A DNA stretch of 64,000 nt from Siphonodentalium dalli (Eukaryota; Mollusca; Scaphopoda; Gadilida; Siphonodentaliidae), in contig CP136064.1 of NCBI GenBank assembly GCA_032622095.1, positions 213,170,205 through 213,234,204 of the forward strand. Reading direction: 5' to 3'. The notes under the pieces are model-generated. The model was not told where the DNA came from. It worked only from the letters and a program-made list of their open reading frames with translations, and made no database searches. This document shows positions 13,001 to 28,000 of this stretch, piece by piece; within the stretch, counting starts at the first letter, position 1; each line of letters starts with the position of its first letter. The position numbers were made by a program, and so were the translations under genes.

Positions 13001-16000
13001 CACACTTCCACCAGAATGGAATACATTTTGATGACTTGGTGCAGTGAAACTGTGAACTGAAATAGATTAATTAAGAAATAATCTCGGTTTCCTAATGTAA
13101 CAAGAGGTTGTATCACGGGCGCTGGGTAACCCCATGGTAAAAATTGAAATATGGACAGGTCAGAAACCAAATTGTGAAAAAAAATGTGATGAACAAACAA
13201 ACTAATTAACAATTCTAACAAATGACGGATGGAAAATCCAACATTTTCAAATAAAGAAAGAGGGATAACTCTTGAACAGAAAATGTGAACGTCAATGAAA
13301 CCTCTTTTGAAAGCCCTCATGATGTTAAATCTGCATACCAAATGTCATTGAGATCCGATAACCCATGGTTCAGACATAAAGACAGGACGGACGGAAATCC
13401 AACATTTTCAGATAAACAAAGAGGGATAACTCTTGAAACTGAAAATGAGAAAAACGTCAATGAACCCACTTTTGAAAGCCCAAATGATGAAAAACCTGAA
13501 TACCAAATTTCATTGAGATCCATTCACCCATGGTTGGGATATATGAGTGGACAGATGGACGGACGCCCCTACGGACGGACAGCCAGGTGTAATCTAGTAT
13601 ACCCTTCAGCTTGGGGGTATAGTTACACAGTTTAACCCTTTCTATACTGAATGTATTCTCCCAGCCAATTATAAAAGTATACATTGAAACGGTCTGTTAT
13701 TTATTTGGAGGCATTTTCAGGTAATAAAAGCAGATGCCAGAAATACAAAAAGATAACAAAAGAGCAGATTGAATCATATTCATTAGAGGGAAATGTTAAC
13801 GTAAGGATCGGAGTACCCCGACATGTGTTATAATGTCGTTAGTTTTTCAAATTTTTTAATTTAAACATTTTAAGAAAATATTAAATCTGAAAATAAAAAA
13901 TTAAATTTTTATTAAATCAAAATGTTTATAAGGCCGCTACGCCGCTGAATGAAGGTTCCCAAAAGGGAGCCTGTTTCAGCTACTATAATATGTCAATAAG
14001 AAACAGGTGTTACCTTGTGCAGTTTGATATACAGGTTTGTCTGTCCCCAGCTAGGTAATGATAGTCTGGACAAGCACACACTCGCTCAATATGATTGGTA
14101 GAGGGGTGGCCTGGTCTCAACAAGCAAAGATGGCTGCAGCCCCCTCCATCAGCACAGGGATTCTTCTTATTCTTTTCTACTGTAAAAGACAATGAGCAGA
14201 TCTAGTAAAGCTACCGTAATGCCCTAAATAATCGACTCCTTAACCACAGTAGAATTATGGGTAACTTTTCAGGATTTAGTCGGAAATATGGCTTGTTGCC
14301 ATTCATTGGAAAGCTCTCAGTGAGAGCTTTCCGATGAATGGCAACAAGCCATATTTCCGACTAAATCCTGAAAAGTTACCCATAATTCTGCTGTGGTTAA
14401 GGAGTTGATTACTTAGGGCATTACTGTAATCACACAGTGCTCCATAACCTCTTTTTATAGCAATTTTTTTTTGGATAACCAATCTCTCCAACTGTACAAC
14501 TCGAAATGCGATGTAAAGTAAATGTACGAATTTTTTTTTTTATCAACATATTCCTTACCAGGAGGAAAGACTTAATAAGTAGTTGTTTAAAGATACGGGT
14601 GGCCTTCGCGGTGGGTATAGCTATTAAAATAGTCACATCCAATGAAACCGCAATAAACAGAAATATTATTACATAATAGACAGATGTTGTTCTTATACTA
14701 AATCATAAATATCGGGTACATTGCATGTTATTGTCATGTTTGTATGCTTTGTTATGTAAACAAACATCAAAACTTTTTTATAAACAAACACTCAGAACTA
14801 CCGGATCATCCAATGAAAATGTTCCATTGCGCTGTAGAAGGCAAAGATAAAATTATTGGCGCTATCAACAATCGCATTCAAATCACAGCAAATATTTATT
14901 TTAATTGACCCATTCTACCCGCTGTCAGTTCAAAATCCAGCTAATCCACATTACTTCACGATTGGGAAATGATCAGGACAGAAAACGTGTACATAATATA
15001 ATTGTTCTTGCAAAGAGATGAATTATTTCAATCCAGTTAGTATTTTCTCCTAACCTATATATGGTAATACATACCAAATAAGGAATTTACTTTGATAGTA
15101 TTGTGAGTTGCAAGTTTTAGATACCAAATTAGGTGTTTTACAACCGATATATAATGAGTGCGAATCTAAATATGGAAATGATGCAATATCGTGACTCTGC
15201 TTTAATATAAACAATTCACTGCGCTTTTTGCGAGAAACTAAACAACACTCAACCTGCATCTTCTCTGACACAAAGCGTGTTTTCTGAATAATATTACATT
15301 CATGTCATAATTATGCTATACTATTAGTATAATCGTGAGGACATTATCATAATTTGATAAATGTTATTTCTAAATGAAAGTGTCAATGACACTGTAGCTC
15401 AACTTGGAAAGGGAATAATTTCATGTGTTACAGTCAATGGAGTGATTAGGAATCCGGAAAGTTGAAACGTCTAAGTAATACTAGATTATCAACATGAAGA
15501 GATATATATGAAGTAAAATCCAAGATGGTTGCTGGCGGCTATGTTTTCGAATGAAATTCAAAAACATTTGAGTGGACTGAAGGATGTGCCAAAGGATTTA
15601 GTCATGCAAAGAGTAAAATCAAAGATGGCTGCCAGCGGACATGTTTTATGGCCGATTGACCATTCCCATCTACATGTCAATGTCAAGAGCCATGACAAAT
15701 TTCATAATGATCCGGCCAAAGGTACGACTAGTAGTCCGTGCCAAAGGATTTAGTCATGCAAAGAGTAAAATCAAAGATGGCTGCCACATGTTTTATGGCC
15801 ATATGACCCCAAAATGATTCGTTCCCATCTACATGTCAATGTTAACAGCCATGACAAATTTCATGATGATCTGACAAAAGGCACGACCTGTAGCCCGTGC
15901 CAAAGGATTTAGTCATGCAAAGTGTATAATCCAAGATGGCTGCCCGCGGCCATGTTTATGGCCGAATGACCCCAAAATGACTCGTTCCCATATTGACATC

Positions 16001-19000
16001 CATGACAAATTTCATGATGATCAAACGAACAGTAGGACCTTCAGCCCATGCTAATGGATTGAATTTTGAAATCCAAGATGTTTTTTTTCTGAATCACCCC
16101 AAAATGACTCGTTCCTATCTACATGTCAATGTCAACAGCTATGACAAATTTTATAATGATCCGACCAAAGGTACGACCTGTAGCACGTGCTAAAGGAAAT
16201 TGTTGACAAATCACACGTGCACACACATATGGACGACAGATACCAAGCCATGGCAATAGCTCAAACTTTACAATGTAAAGTTGAGCAAATTATAACCTAC
16301 AATGAAAGCCGGCCATCCCTTTAACATTTGCTTAGTATTCAAAGACTCAGAGATGCAATACTGGCATTCGCTTACAATTCAAATGCTGAGATTTCATTTG
16401 AAGACAAAGGGCCATGTTCCTTAACAATCGCTCATCATTCAAATGCTAAGAGATATCATTTGAAGAAAAGAGGCCATTTTCCTTAACATTCGCTGACCAT
16501 TCGATTGCTAGTACCTAGTATTTTTTCTTTCTTAGCATTCAATTGTTAAGAGATATTCTTCCTTAACATTCAAAAGGTAAGGAAGTTATTGTCATGTGAT
16601 CACATTAAATCGCAGTCATTGGTTATATGTTAGGAGGGAAATTCTCCATCTGGTCAGACATTGTAATTTCTGTTCTTTACTGTTTTAAAAACATGACTGA
16701 AGGATACCCATCTGGAAAGTAATTTCACAACATATCCCTCAACTCAAGATATAACAAGTTCATACACAGACTTACATTGAACTTGTCGGAGAGGGTGGTA
16801 AACCTGTATATCCATTGGTCGATGTATGAGATGTTTAAGCTCCACCCTTTCTTGACCTGTGACCTTGTTTGCTCTATAAATAGACATGTGTTCCCAATCT
16901 GACCAGAAAATGAAATTCTCAAATGTCGTGATAGCAAATACATGAAGGAGCCCACTTTTAATGACGTATTTTCTGTTGGAACCATCTAATCCAGCCATGG
17001 CAATGTAGTCGAGATGAGCATCGGCCCAGTAGATCTTCTCGGTGACATAGTCGATAGTAAGTGCATTGGGCCATACAATGTGTTCGGAGATTATAGGAAT
17101 GTGGTTGGTGCCATCCATTCCCATTCGACTGATGTGAGGTCCGTCGCCCCAGTCTGTTAAGAATAGAAATCCTTTCTGTGGAAAAACTTCCAATGCTCTC
17201 GGCTCCTGCAGACCTTCCCGTACAAGCACTTTCCTGTACTGACCATCCAGTTTGGACACCTCAATTGTATCTGTAGATTTGTCAACCCAATATAGATTCC
17301 GTCCAATCCAGTCAACTGCCAGTCCATCAGGATTTCTCAACCTCGTGGTGTGTAGAACCTATAATTGAATAAAGAGCATATTCCCTTGACTCTTGAAAAT
17401 ATATATGGGACACTAACCCTTCCATGACTGGAGCTTCCTGAAAGTTTGCGAAAACCCTGTGCCAATGCATTCTCTTATATATGCTAGTCTCCCATAGGGA
17501 GCCTCGCATATACAAGACAACACATTGGCCTAAACAATATTTACCTTGAAGGCTCCCTACAGAAGACTCGCATATATAAGAGAATACACTTGCACAGGGT
17601 TTTTAATGCTGCACCAGCACATCTCCCATCATGAAAGGGTTAACCATTTAATGACTGAATACTCACTGATTAGTAGCACACAGAGTTTTTAATGCTGCAC
17701 CAGCACAGCTCCCATCATGAAAGGGTTAACCATTTAATGACTGAGTAGGGTTTGTGCTGCCAATTTCCAAATGCAATAAGGGCATCGCTGGGGCGTGGCA
17801 AAATACACACTTGGTTTGTCCAAAATATAGACATGAACAAAATGCCAATCTGATGTGATGGTGCAATGATAGAGCTCAAAATGACACTTAGCCTTAGTTT
17901 TCAACAAAGGTCCATAACTCTGGTGAAAATTGGCGGGCGGAACCGAAATACGAACTTGACCTGTATTATGGGCTAATAAACTCACATACCAAATTTTATT
18001 CCATTCAGTTCAGACTTACTAACTTATCATCCGGAAATGAAAAATGAGTGAAAATTCCAACAAAAAGGGCCATAAGTCAGGTAAAAATTCGGAACACAAA
18101 TAATAAGTTCAACAAACGACCATAGGTTCCCACCAATGAATATGAATTATTCTGCTCTTGTATTATCTGTTTATATGTCAGTCATATGCTTTTATTACCT
18201 GAACACCCGTTCAAATGAATAATATAGCATTCCAATGGATACTTTTACAACTGAGTGGGAAAATCCATTTAGTATAGAAAGGATCAAGGTAGACAACAAC
18301 ATTGATACTCTTGATTTATTTGTCAGTTATGGCAGAGGGTCTGACACACTGTTACAGTAATGCCCTAAGTAATCAACTCCTTAACCACAGCAGAATTATG
18401 GGTAACTTTTCATGATTTAGTCGGAAATATGGCTTGTTGCCATTCATCGGAAAGCTTTCACAGAGCTTTCTGATGAATGGCAACAAGCCATATTTCCGAC
18501 TAAATCATGAAAATTTACCCATAATTCTGCTGTGGTTAAGGAGTCGATTACTTAGGACATTACTGTATAGAAGAAAAGTATTTGGGTTGTACCAAGGCAT
18601 GTGCTCTATTCCCAATTCATTAATATGATAATGCTACTATTAATATATACCTTTTTCTCCCCAAAACGTGGGATGCCATTATTACTTTGGCCGAGATGTA
18701 GTCGCGATATTGTGCTGTATGTGCTTGTTATATCGGTCCAGTAAACATATTTCTCCTGCCAATCGAAGTCGATAGCCACAGCATTGGTGAGATTTCTGGT
18801 TATGATTTCTGAATTATTTCCTTCGGGATACACAGATCGTATGTAGTATCGATTGGAGAATAACAGAAGAGGTGCGTCTTTATGGTTCACTGTAAAATAC
18901 AAGATATTTCTGTGATACTAATTACTTCAACCATCATATTACATAATAAAAGGCCGCTCGACCACAGTGTCCCCCGAAACGGTGGCTTCATTTGGAGCAG

Positions 19001-22000
19001 AGGCTTTGTAGAAGTATACTATATGGATAAGACACTTGTGCATTGTCTCATTACTGTCATGCATACAAATAACCAAATCTTAAAAAAACTCTTAAAGTCA
19101 AAATATAACCTCAAATTGGCACAAAATGAAGAAAATTACAAGAAAAATTGAATTTTCTAAGTCGAAAAGCCCATAACTCTGAGCAAAATCATCGGTTCAA
19201 ACTCAAATTCGTCGAACTTGATCTGTCTTTTGTGCTAGTAAACCTACATATACCAAATTTAATTTCATTCAGTACACATTTACTAAAGTTTTCCTCTGGA
19301 AACCTCAAATTGGCAAAAATTCTAAGTCAAAAAGGGACATAACTCTGGTGAAAATTGGCGGGCGGAACCCGAATTCGAACTTGACCTGTGTTTTGCTGAG
19401 AGAATTAGAGACATACCATATTTGATTTAAATCTGATTAACTCTACTAAAGTTATCATCCGGACACCAACTTTTGGGGTTTTATATGTCCGGTCGGCGGA
19501 CAAAAAAGGGCCATAACTCTCGCAAAAATTATCGGATTAAACCGAAATTCGAACTTGAGCTGTATTTTGATATAAGTAATCCACAAAACGGGTTTTACAT
19601 ATAAACAATCCAAAATCAAGTTATCATCCGGAAACCAAAAAAAAGAAGAAAATTTAATTTTCTATGTCGAAAAAGGGGCATAACTCTGCCAAAAATGGTC
19701 GGGCAGAACCCAAGTTCGAACTTGACCTGTGTTTTGCTGGGAGAAAGTAATATACCAAATTTGGTTTGAATCCGATTAACTCTACTAAAGTTATCATCCG
19801 GAAACCAACTTTCAGGGGTTTTCCAAGTCAAAAAAGGGCCATAACTCTCGCAAAAATGGGCGGAGCAAACCCATATTCGAACTTGACCTTTATTTTGGTC
19901 TGATAAACTCAGCTATGAAATTTGCTTTTGATCTTATGACTGAAACTAAAGTTATCATCCGGAAACCATTTCCAGACGCACGCCCGGACTGACGGACGGA
20001 CGGACGGACAAAAATGAGAGGTTGCATAAAATGCTGGCATACCACCACAGTGTTATATTAAACAATGGGCAATTAAATATTAATAAATTCATTAAATGAT
20101 CATTCCCACCCATGATTATGAATAATTCTGCTCCTGTATTATCTGTCTGTCATCTGCTTTTAATACTTTAACCCCCTTCCAGATGAATAATAGACCATTC
20201 CAATGAATACTTTTATAACTGAAAGGGAGAATCCATAGGTATAGAAAGGGTTAATGGGGTCATCTGCTGTACATGCATAAAAGATTTTCAGATGAACCAA
20301 GGTTCGGGGATGTGCCGACTGTGGTCATTTTGAAGGGGTCAGAAAAGTGGGAATATATCCACAGCCATTCAAAACAAGAGGTGTGCACTCGAGTGCTAGC
20401 ATACCCCCACTGTGGCAAATTCAACCCGCATTATCCGTAAACTCAACAAAAAAGATTTTTAACTTTAAAGAAAAATTCGGACTAATAATATTGATATGGT
20501 GTCACAAGAAGCTTGTACAAAAAAAATTATTCAAATCGGTTCATATTTGTTAAAGTTATTAAGTCAGACAGAATTTTCTAAGTCAAAATAAGTCGAAAAT
20601 GAGGTGTAAGTGGGGGTATAATGAGGTAAAGAGTGCACATGTCATTTATGTTACATTATACATTCAAGTTGATAATTTAAATATTTGAAAAACTGTTTAC
20701 AATTGTTTATGGTCATGAATTCCACAAGGTGTGTAAATATATTCTACATATTCATATTGATTTCAGAAAATATCACCTGTCGCTTTACATTTGATATGAG
20801 GGTACATTGCCAGTAGATTTACATTTGATACAAGAGCATTACCAGTGGCTTTATAGAAGACACAAGCGGTCACCTGTTGCTTTACACATGAGAACAGAAA
20901 GAGCTTATCTGTAGCTTAGTATATGAAATAAGAACATGATATACCTGGATATACCAGTAATTTTACAAGTGAAATGAGCATACATTAATGCCCTAATTAA
21001 TCGACTCTTTAACCACAGCAGAATTATGGGTAACTTTTCAGGATATCGTCGGAAATATGGCTTGTTGCCATTCATCGGAAAGCTCTCCCCGACAGCTTTC
21101 TGATGAATGGCAACAAGCCATATTTCCGACTAAATCCTGAAAAGCTACCCATAATTCTGCTGTGGTTAAGGAGTCGATTACTTAGGGCATTACTGTACAT
21201 TACCTGTAGCTCGGCATGTGACACCATCCCTCATCATGCTGTAGTTATTTTCACACATACACTTGAAGCTGCCATCTGTGTTATAACAGTGTTGTGAGCA
21301 GGGATAATCAAGACACTCATCTTTATCTGAAACAAATACAGCTTGATTGATGCTTTATTCTCATGATTACAAATGAATATTGAGAAATACAGAATGATAT
21401 TTACAAAAGGATAGAAGATATATACACATATTATATACATGTCTCCAGTGCAATGGGGATATAAGGATATGAAGATATATACACATATTATATACATGTC
21501 TCCAGTGCAATGGGGATATAAGGATATGAAGATATATACACATATTATATACATGCCTCCAGTGCAATGGGGATATAAGGATATGAAGATATATACACAT
21601 ATTATATACATGTCTCCGGTGCAATGGGGATATAAGGATATGAAGATATATACACATATTATATACATGTCTCCGGTGCAATGGGGATATAAGGATATGA
21701 AGATATATACACATATTATATACATGTCTCCGGTGCAATGGGGATATAAGGATATGAAGATATATACACATATTATATACATGCCTCCAGTGCAATGGGG
21801 ATATAAGGATATGAAGATATATACACATATTATATACATGTCTCCGGTGCAATGGGGATATAAGGATATGAAGATATATACACATATTATATACATGTCT
21901 CCGGTGCAATGGGGATATAAGGATATGAAGATATATACACATATTATATACATGTCTCCGGTGCAATGGGGATATAAGGATATGAAGATATATACACATA

Positions 22001-25000
22001 TTATATACATGTCTCCGGTGCAATGGGGATATCTTACACTAAACAATTTTGTTTTGTTTTTTTATTTTTGTCTGATTCGACCTGGCGGTACGAAGATGTT
22101 TAGAGTACGTTTTTTTTATTTCCTCGCGAATTCTGAAATGGATTTTGGGAACTCATAAGTCGTGTTGGATTTGAAATACAATGGTAATTGTTTATTTAAT
22201 TACGTTAATCGTTATTTAATGTCTATAAACACGTGTGAATGATGTGCCAGTCTGTTGGTTAACTGTTGTCACTGAGAGCTTTCCGATGAATGACAACAAG
22301 CCATATTTCCGATTAAATCCTGAAAAGTTAGCCATAATTCTGCTCTGGTTAAGGAGTCGATTATTTAGAGCATTACTGTAGCTCCATAAAGTAAATTGGA
22401 TGGACCTCATAATCACAAGTGCACAGGTTCCCATGGTACTAAATATCTGTGTATCTGTATCACATAATCAATTAGCAGATGATCATACTATATATAAATT
22501 TGATTCTCATTTCGCTCCCATTACAATATCAATTTGGGTTTTTTAATTAGATTTCCGATTTTGGGGTAATTTGGCCTATGACAGTGTGAACCCTGCCAGT
22601 AACACCTCCCAAGGCATACTACAATCAGTGTGAACCCTGCCAGTAATACCTCCCCAAGGCATACTACAATCAGTGTGAACCCTGCCGGTAACAACTCCCA
22701 AGGCATACAATCAGTGTGAACCCTGCCAGTAACACCTCCCAAGGCATACTACAATCAGTGTGAACCCTGCCAGTAACACCTCCCAAGGCATACTACAATC
22801 ATTGTGAACCCTGCCAGTAACACCTCCCAAGGCATACTACAATCAGTGTGAACCCTGCCAGTAATACCTCCCCAAGGCATACTAAAATCAGTGTGAACCC
22901 TGCCAGTAACAACTCCCAAGGCATACAATCAGTGTGAACCCTGCCAGTAACACCTCCCAAGGCATACTACAATCAGTGTGAACCCTGCCAGTAACAACTC
23001 CCAAGGCATACTACAATCAGTGTGAAACCTGCCAGTAACACCTCCCAAGGCATACTACAATCAGTGTGAAACCTGCCAGTAACACCAGCTCCCAAGGCAT
23101 ATTACAATCAAGAGGTTCATACAGTAATGCCCTAAATAAACTCTTTCAGCTAGCATGGCACATGTATATTTCTGACATGTATTTCAACACTGATGATGTT
23201 ACCATAATTTGTTGTTTTACATAATTATGAGTAATGTGTTTTATGTTGGTCGCCATATATAATATATAACCCTATAAACGCAGGTCTAGTTATCTATATT
23301 CAGTCCAGACTATCGTAATGTATGTAACTCATCAACATATCCATCTGCTTTTCCCTGTGGTTCGCTATGAACTCAGGAGTCGTACTATTTTTCGCTCAGT
23401 TTTAAATTTGTGCACCAATGGGTGTGCGAAAAATAGTACTGCACGAATTTAAATACGAGTAAGGTAGTTGAAGTGTTGTATAGGTCTCCAGAGTGAAAAG
23501 AAAGCCAAAAAGGCAAAGGGTTACATTTCATTCTCCTCATTATGCAATTACAGTAATGCCCTAAGTAATCGACTCCTTAACCACAGCAGATTTATAGGTA
23601 ACTTTTCAGGATTTAGTCGGAAATATGGCTTGTTGCCATTCATCGGAAAGCTCTCAGTAAGAGCTTTCCGATGAATGGCAACAAGCCATATTTCCGACTA
23701 AATCCTTAAAAGATACCCATAATTCTGCTGTGGTTAAGGAGTTGATTATTTGGGGCATTACTGTACACTGTACACACAGATACAGACAGCAGGGTTAACA
23801 GGCGTATAATTTTGAGGCTCACCCCGGCAAGTTTTCTTGTCCTGTTGCAGCTCGTATCCGGGACGACATGAACACTTGTAGCCTGATTTCGTGTCTGTAC
23901 ATTTATGGTGACAAACCTTCACACGAGCTTGACATTCATCCACTCCTAGAGAAATTATAACATGTGAGTTAGGGTAACTTTAAATCTCTTCACAAGAACG
24001 ATTTCATTCACTAATTTTTCTGTCCCGATATTTTTGTGTATATCTTTGGTTATAACTTATTGATTTCTCCCCCAAAATTGACAAAAGTTAGCACAACATT
24101 ATTATGTCACAAACATGAACAGACCTTTAGGCAATTTGCCACAGAGGGATATGGTATGTTACTATGCAACCCGGGAGATACTTAAGAAATAAATACACAG
24201 TGTAGAGGTGTGTATGGTCAAGTTGTACCACAAAAAACTGATTGTAGGACGACGCGTAGCGGAGTCCTACAATCAGTTTTTTGTGGTACAACTTGACCAT
24301 ACACACCGATACACCGTGTATTTATTTCTTTTTTAATACGACTGAAAGTTTATGGTCACAATTCGACTGAATAGTCAACGAAATACTGCGCTTTTTCGGT
24401 CTCAGGTGAGAAAACATTTCGTGGTGTAATTCGTATTGGGCGTACTCGATTTCTTTGCATGGAGTACTCAGGTAATGTCTTGTCTTGTTATGAAATTCCC
24501 CTGTTGACTTTTCGAGGCACCTCTTCTAGAAATAATCGTTGTGATTGGCTAAAAAACGATGTGGTGAACAAACGCTTTCATTTTCAACTTGATTCCGAAA
24601 TATCGAATATGATCGAGATTCGAATCGACGAATGCACAGCCCGGCCCCATGCCATGGATTTATTTTGTCATTTAATATACTTATTAAGTAACTTTCTTTG
24701 GTCGTAACATATATCAATATACCATAACATCATTTGGACCATATTCATTGGCAACCAAACTGGTTTCAAGCGACAAATCGCTAGAAAATACGCAAGATTG
24801 TCAAGATGTAGCAAAATTCAAAGAGTTACAGGTGCGGGTGTACTCCGTTGATGCCCCGTTTGCGCAGAGTTAGAAAAGACGGGAAAAGTCGCGTGCAGCG
24901 ATCTGAATAAACCGATTTTTTTCGTGGTACAATTGGAAAAAGTAGAATTGTACCACAAAACTGGAACGAGATAGCCATGGTAACTCGGGCCACTGGCCAA

Positions 25001-28000
25001 TCAGGACATGGCTTTTAAGCATAGTTAGGCAGGGTCGTATTACAAATTACAATGTGCGTATAAAATACATGTACACCACCATTTATTTTGAACAATGCAG
25101 GTAATTGGTGAAGAGAATTCTGCTTGGAAATCAATACCCTGTTTGAAAATTAAATCTGTCTTTCTACAATAATAAACATAAATATGGCCAAAAAACACAA
25201 TATATTACAATAAATATCAAGAATTATAGCAATGTTGGTTTCTTCAAGCAGGGTACCAAATGAACAATTCACCTAGCCTGTGTTACTTTCACTTCGATTA
25301 ATAACTTTTCAAGTAACTTCTGGCATTTATGAAGTATTCAAATTTCTAGCTTGAATTTCACTCATTTATCCTTTTCAATTGTAAAAGTTTTCAAATAAGG
25401 ATGTCTATAAATACATACCACACAGGTAATGTGGTTCATCAGCCCAATTTCCACAGTCATTCACACCATTACAGACAAGGTTCTCATCTATACATCTGGT
25501 GGAATTACAAGCAAACAATGATGAATTGCCACAGTGGTTTTCAGGTATTGTGCAGTTCATCTCGTCGGAGTGGTCGGAACAATCGAAGTAGCCATCACAT
25601 TTACGAGTCGTGTTGATACACTGTCCGTGGTTGCAAGAGAATTCGTAATTCGTGCACTCTTCATATTCTGAGTGAGAAAAAATGAAGTGAAAAGTTAAAT
25701 TCATTGCTAATAAACTTACTTCCAACTGGGTTGAATCCAGTTCCTTTATCAAGAGCATCTCTAGGGCATGGCATAATACACACATGGTCATTCGAACAAA
25801 GGGACCCTAACTCTGGAGAAAATTAGTGTACGGAGCCCAAATTTGAACTTGACCTCTATTTAATGCTAGTAAACCCACATACAAATTTTCATTCCATTCA
25901 GTTGAGACTATTTAAAGTTATCATCCAGAAACCAGAACGACAGTACAGATAGGCAGATGGACAGGCAGATGACGAACAGACCAATAACACGACATGTCCC
26001 GTTTTTTTTTTAAACGGGAGTATAAAAAAATGACAATCAGATTATTGTCTCTAGAAATTCAACTCAAGTCACATTACAATTCATATTTAGACCCCATTTC
26101 TACAAAGGAAGAAATCTTTCCCCAGCAGATGTCACATTTTTAACTTAAAGTCAAATTCTAAAGAAAGTGTCAATAACATTATAGCTCAACTTGGAAAGGC
26201 ATTATGTTATGCCGAGCAGTCAATGACAAAGACTAAGGAAAGTCAAATGTTTAACGAAGGAATTGTATTTAGTCGTTGAAAAGAACATTGTTGAAAGACG
26301 GACACAAACCCATGGCAATAGCCCAAACTTAACGTCAGGTTAAGGTAAAATATAAATAGTCTCAAGTTTGGTTAATTAGAACCTCAGAACCAACCAGTGG
26401 CGTATGTGGCACATTTTACTCAGATTTTAAGTCACTAATCATGAGAATCAATGCAGGACTATAAAATACAAGTATGAGATAGAAATTGTGACCAAAAAAT
26501 GACAAATTAAAATACAATTATGTTTCATACCACATGTTTCTGGTTCATCCGAACCATCACCACAATCATCATCCCGATCACAGAAGAACATCTCTCGAAT
26601 ACATCGTTTGTTGAGGCACTGGAACTCATCATCCTCACACACAGTAGTGGCTGAAAAGTAGTTTATAAGAAACTATTTGGTTGCTGCCAAAATGAATAAG
26701 CATGTATTTACTGAACTTGGTATAAAATATCTTTCAAACGATTTAACCCTTTGGAGAGTATATGTAACGTCATATACATGACGTCATGAGTAAATTTAAC
26801 GTCAACGCCATAGCAATAATTATATACAAGTTCGAGTCAAAAGGGTCCAATAATTTGTTTTAATTTATGTCTTATCATAATCGATTGCACTTATACATTT
26901 GGGACATTATATTAATCAAAATAACTCCTATACAAATCATTTATAAACGAGATGATTTATTGAAGTTATATCTACATAAAATAACACTTCCTGAAACGAC
27001 ATATATGTCGTCCTACTCCTCAACCGATCGACAACATATATGTCGTGCTACTCGCCAAAGGGTTAATGAAAGGTTTTATTCTTCACATAACCCTTTCTAA
27101 ACTAAATGTATTCAATTATAAAAAATATACATTGGAATGGCCTATTATTCATTTGGAGGGTGTTCAGGATAAATGACCAGACAGCAAACAAACGAAAAGA
27201 TGCCGAGGATTCAAATTCATTGGGGAAAATGTTCCGACAATAATTTCAACAAACAGTCGTTTGTTTGAAAAATTTTGCAAATCACTTCATGTTAGTTAAC
27301 CCTTTCTATAATAAATGGATTCTCCCATTTAGTTAAAAAAGTATACAACGGTATGGTCTATTATTGATTTGAAGGGATGTACATGTAATATAAGCAGTCG
27401 ACATATAATAAAAGTGCAGAAGGAGTCCTATTTATTGAGTTTATTTATACTAAACTTGTGATAAAGTTGTCCTCAGTTTAACCCTTTAAGTGCCAGGTCC
27501 GATTTTTGTATCAACCCATATACTCTATGCCAATGCATTCTCTTATATATGCGAGTCGACCATAGGTCGCCTCGCATATATAAGAGAATGCATTGGCCCA
27601 ACAATTGTGTTTTTTTTTTACAATTTTTTACAATTTTAATAATTTATTCTTATATTCTTTAACAGACTTATTTTGTAGGTTTAGGGCTGATGAGATCGGC
27701 CCCTGGCACTCAAAGGGTTAAAGGTCTTTCACAACAAAATAAGACATGTGGCTGTTTGTTGAACTTATTATTTGAACATTTACTGAATGATAACTACTCA
27801 TCAATGAGTGTTTAGTACAGAAAAGATTAAAGATCTGTTTTGAGAACTTAAAATAGTTTTTGTCATTATATCATCTGTTCAGTATTTTGTTTTTGGGAAA
27901 AAAATTCAAATAAAACACATTTTGGACAAAAATAGACATTATAGAATTAGGTTGATCTGTTAATTTCAAATGGTCCATGTGAACTTTATAAACCAAATCC

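Noticed and set aside
13000-13684. Several ORFs on both strands
   Set aside because: They lie in exon 20 antisense or in a dispersed repeat with GGACGGAC tails.
21234-22046. 270-codon minus-strand ORF through the 57-bp array and into exon 16
   Set aside because: It reads exon 16 in the wrong frame and is open only because the repeat unit is a multiple of three without stops.
21439-22158. 239-codon plus-strand ORF
   Set aside because: Translation of the 57-bp minisatellite; no domain and no flanking coding signal.
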